The notes below the pieces were generated by a model. It worked only from the letters and a program-made list of their open reading frames with translations. It made no database searches and was not told the origin of the DNA. This document shows, piece after piece, positions 6,028-6,655 of a stretch of 6,655 nt of DNA. The position numbers and the translations under genes are program-made. The stretch spans positions 1 to 6,655 of the forward strand of contig DAOTTW010000179.1 in assembly GCA_034437615.1 (NCBI GenBank). Reading direction: 5' to 3'. The stretch is from DAOTTW01 sp034437615. GTDB lineage: Bacteria; Chloroflexota; Anaerolineae; Aggregatilineales; Phototrophicaceae. Each line of letters begins with the position of its first letter. Position 1 is the stretch's first letter.

Positions 6028-6543
6028 ATGCAAAATAACACACCTATCCAACAATTTTATTCTGATGATCTGGCGGTTTGCTACGGCTGCGGACGCCTGA
6101 ATACAAACGGCTTGCATATTCAAACGCACTGGGATGGCACGACAGGCACCGCTTATTTCACACCCCGCCCCGAACACACAGCGATTCGTGGCTACGTGTA
6201 TGGTGGGCTGCTGGCCAGCCTGATTGATTGTCACGGCATCGGTACCGCTACCGCCGCCATGTATGACCTTGAAGGCCGCCAACCCGCAGACCCCAACGAC
6301 CCGAATGCAGACGCCATCCGCTGCGTGACAGGCCAACTCAACGTCACCTACAAAAAGCCCACACCGCTCGGCCCTGAATTGGTTCTGCGGGCGACCGTGA
6401 CCGACATCAACGAACGGCGCGCTAAAGTGACCTGCACGGTGTATGCCCCGGCTGACGATGACCCACAGCGCGAAATCGAATGCGTGACGGGCGAGGTGGT
6501 TGCTGTGCGCCTGCGCCCAGAGAATATGCCCACACCCCGTTAA
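6028..6543 (+). CDS. PaaI-like hotdog-fold thioesterase
   Basis: This 171-residue protein resembles the 4HBT/PaaI branch of hotdog thioesterases, which hydrolyse acyl-CoA thioesters in the cytoplasm as dimers or tetramers. The N-terminal VCYGCGRLNTNGLHI block (residues 17-31, Cys18 and Cys21) is typical of the PaaI-related CxxCG subgroup. The central hotdog helix is YVYGGLLASLIDCHG (56-70). It has YGG in the place of the common HGG, and Asp67 at the usual acidic position. A segment at 83-96, rich in Pro, Asp and Asn, is a longer loop than in minimal family members. QLNVTYKKPTPLGPELVLRA (103-122) and the RAKVTCTVY strand complete the fold. ATG 6028 is only 2 nt after AGGAG (6021-6025), unusually close, but no better start exists near it. 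The gene ends TAA followed at once by TAG. The natural substrate cannot be deduced. Confidence 0.87.
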   Translation: MQNNTPIQQFYSDDLAVCYGCGRLNTNGLHIQTHWDGTTGTAYFTPRPEHTAIRGYVYGGLLASLIDCHGIGTATAAMYDLEGRQPADPNDPNADAIRCVTGQLNVTYKKPTPLGPELVLRATVTDINERRAKVTCTVYAPADDDPQREIECVTGEVVAVRLRPENMPTPR

Positions 6544-6580
6544 TAGGTAACTACTCAGGTACGTGTCCCATTCTCAGTCG

Positions 6581-6655
6581 CCAGACGTTAAAACGTCCGG
6601 CTCCGGTACCGACAAGCCTGCTCAAGCAGGCTGTATGCAGCGTGCCATAGCCCCC
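6581..6655 (+). repeat. Multi-hairpin palindromic element, probably a dispersed repeat cut by the window end
   Basis: Three structures follow one another. GACGTT at 6584-6589 pairs with AACGTC at 6592-6597. CGGTACCG (6604-6611) is a perfect palindrome. AGCCTGC (6615-6621) pairs with GCAGGCT (6626-6632) across a TCAA loop. The window then ends in a possible left arm, AGCCCCC. No T-run follows the hairpins in either direction, so this is not a classical intrinsic terminator, though it might still help end transcription after the thioesterase gene. Short intergenic elements built from consecutive hairpins are common as dispersed repeats in bacteria; assigning this one to that class is inference. 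Confidence 0.45.

Noticed and set aside
6615..6632. 7-bp stem with TCAA loop as an intrinsic terminator
   Set aside because: No T-run follows on either strand; it is better described as part of a multi-hairpin repeat.

Overview
The window looks like chromosomal DNA from a moderately GC-rich bacterium. The gene set (chelatase-type AAA+/VWA genes, a CYGCG-type hotdog thioesterase, a small nitrilase) and the multi-hairpin repeat at the right end would suit a Chloroflexota-like organism. That placement is inference with low confidence: there is no rRNA or other phylogenetic marker here.

Layout, left to right. (1) A 7-bp tandem repeat (1-28) runs into the ribosome-binding site of a plus-strand nitrilase-superfamily gene (40-876). 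Its product has Gly where the catalytic Cys should be and contains no Cys at all. (2) Tail-to-tail with it, overlapping by 4 bp at the stop codons, is a minus-strand, visibly AT-richer two-gene module. It consists of an ABC/OLD-like ATPase (1480-2619) and a small TOPRIM-domain protein (873-1472). This has the form of an anti-phage or conflict ATPase-nuclease pair, comparable to but not clearly the same as PARIS or split OLD systems. (3) Upstream on the same strand is a chelatase-type gene split into an AAA+ (ChlI/BchI-like) frame (3619-4746) and a VWA (ChlD-like) frame (2663-3457). The two frames join exactly by a -1 shift at a run of nine A in the mRNA (3631-3639), giving one ChlD-like protein of 694 residues. 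A strong sigma70-type promoter (4788-4816, minus) drives it. (4) A divergent intergenic region leads to a plus-strand gene for a protein of unrecognised family (4986-5990), with its own promoter at 4904-4932. (5) A short tandem repeat and a PaaI-like hotdog thioesterase gene (6028-6543) follow. (6) The last ~75 bases hold consecutive palindromes that look like a dispersed hairpin repeat cut by the window edge.

How the genes may work together. The AAA+ and VWA products are motor and adaptor parts of a Mg/Co-type chelatase. If the A9 site is a programmed slip site, one gene makes both the short ATPase and the long AAA-VWA subunit. The ATPase-TOPRIM pair lies in the same direction 43 bp after the VWA stop and may receive read-through transcription, but its composition suggests separate acquisition. 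The plus-strand genes on the right may form a small two-gene unit. No tRNA, rRNA, CRISPR array, transposase or integrase was seen.
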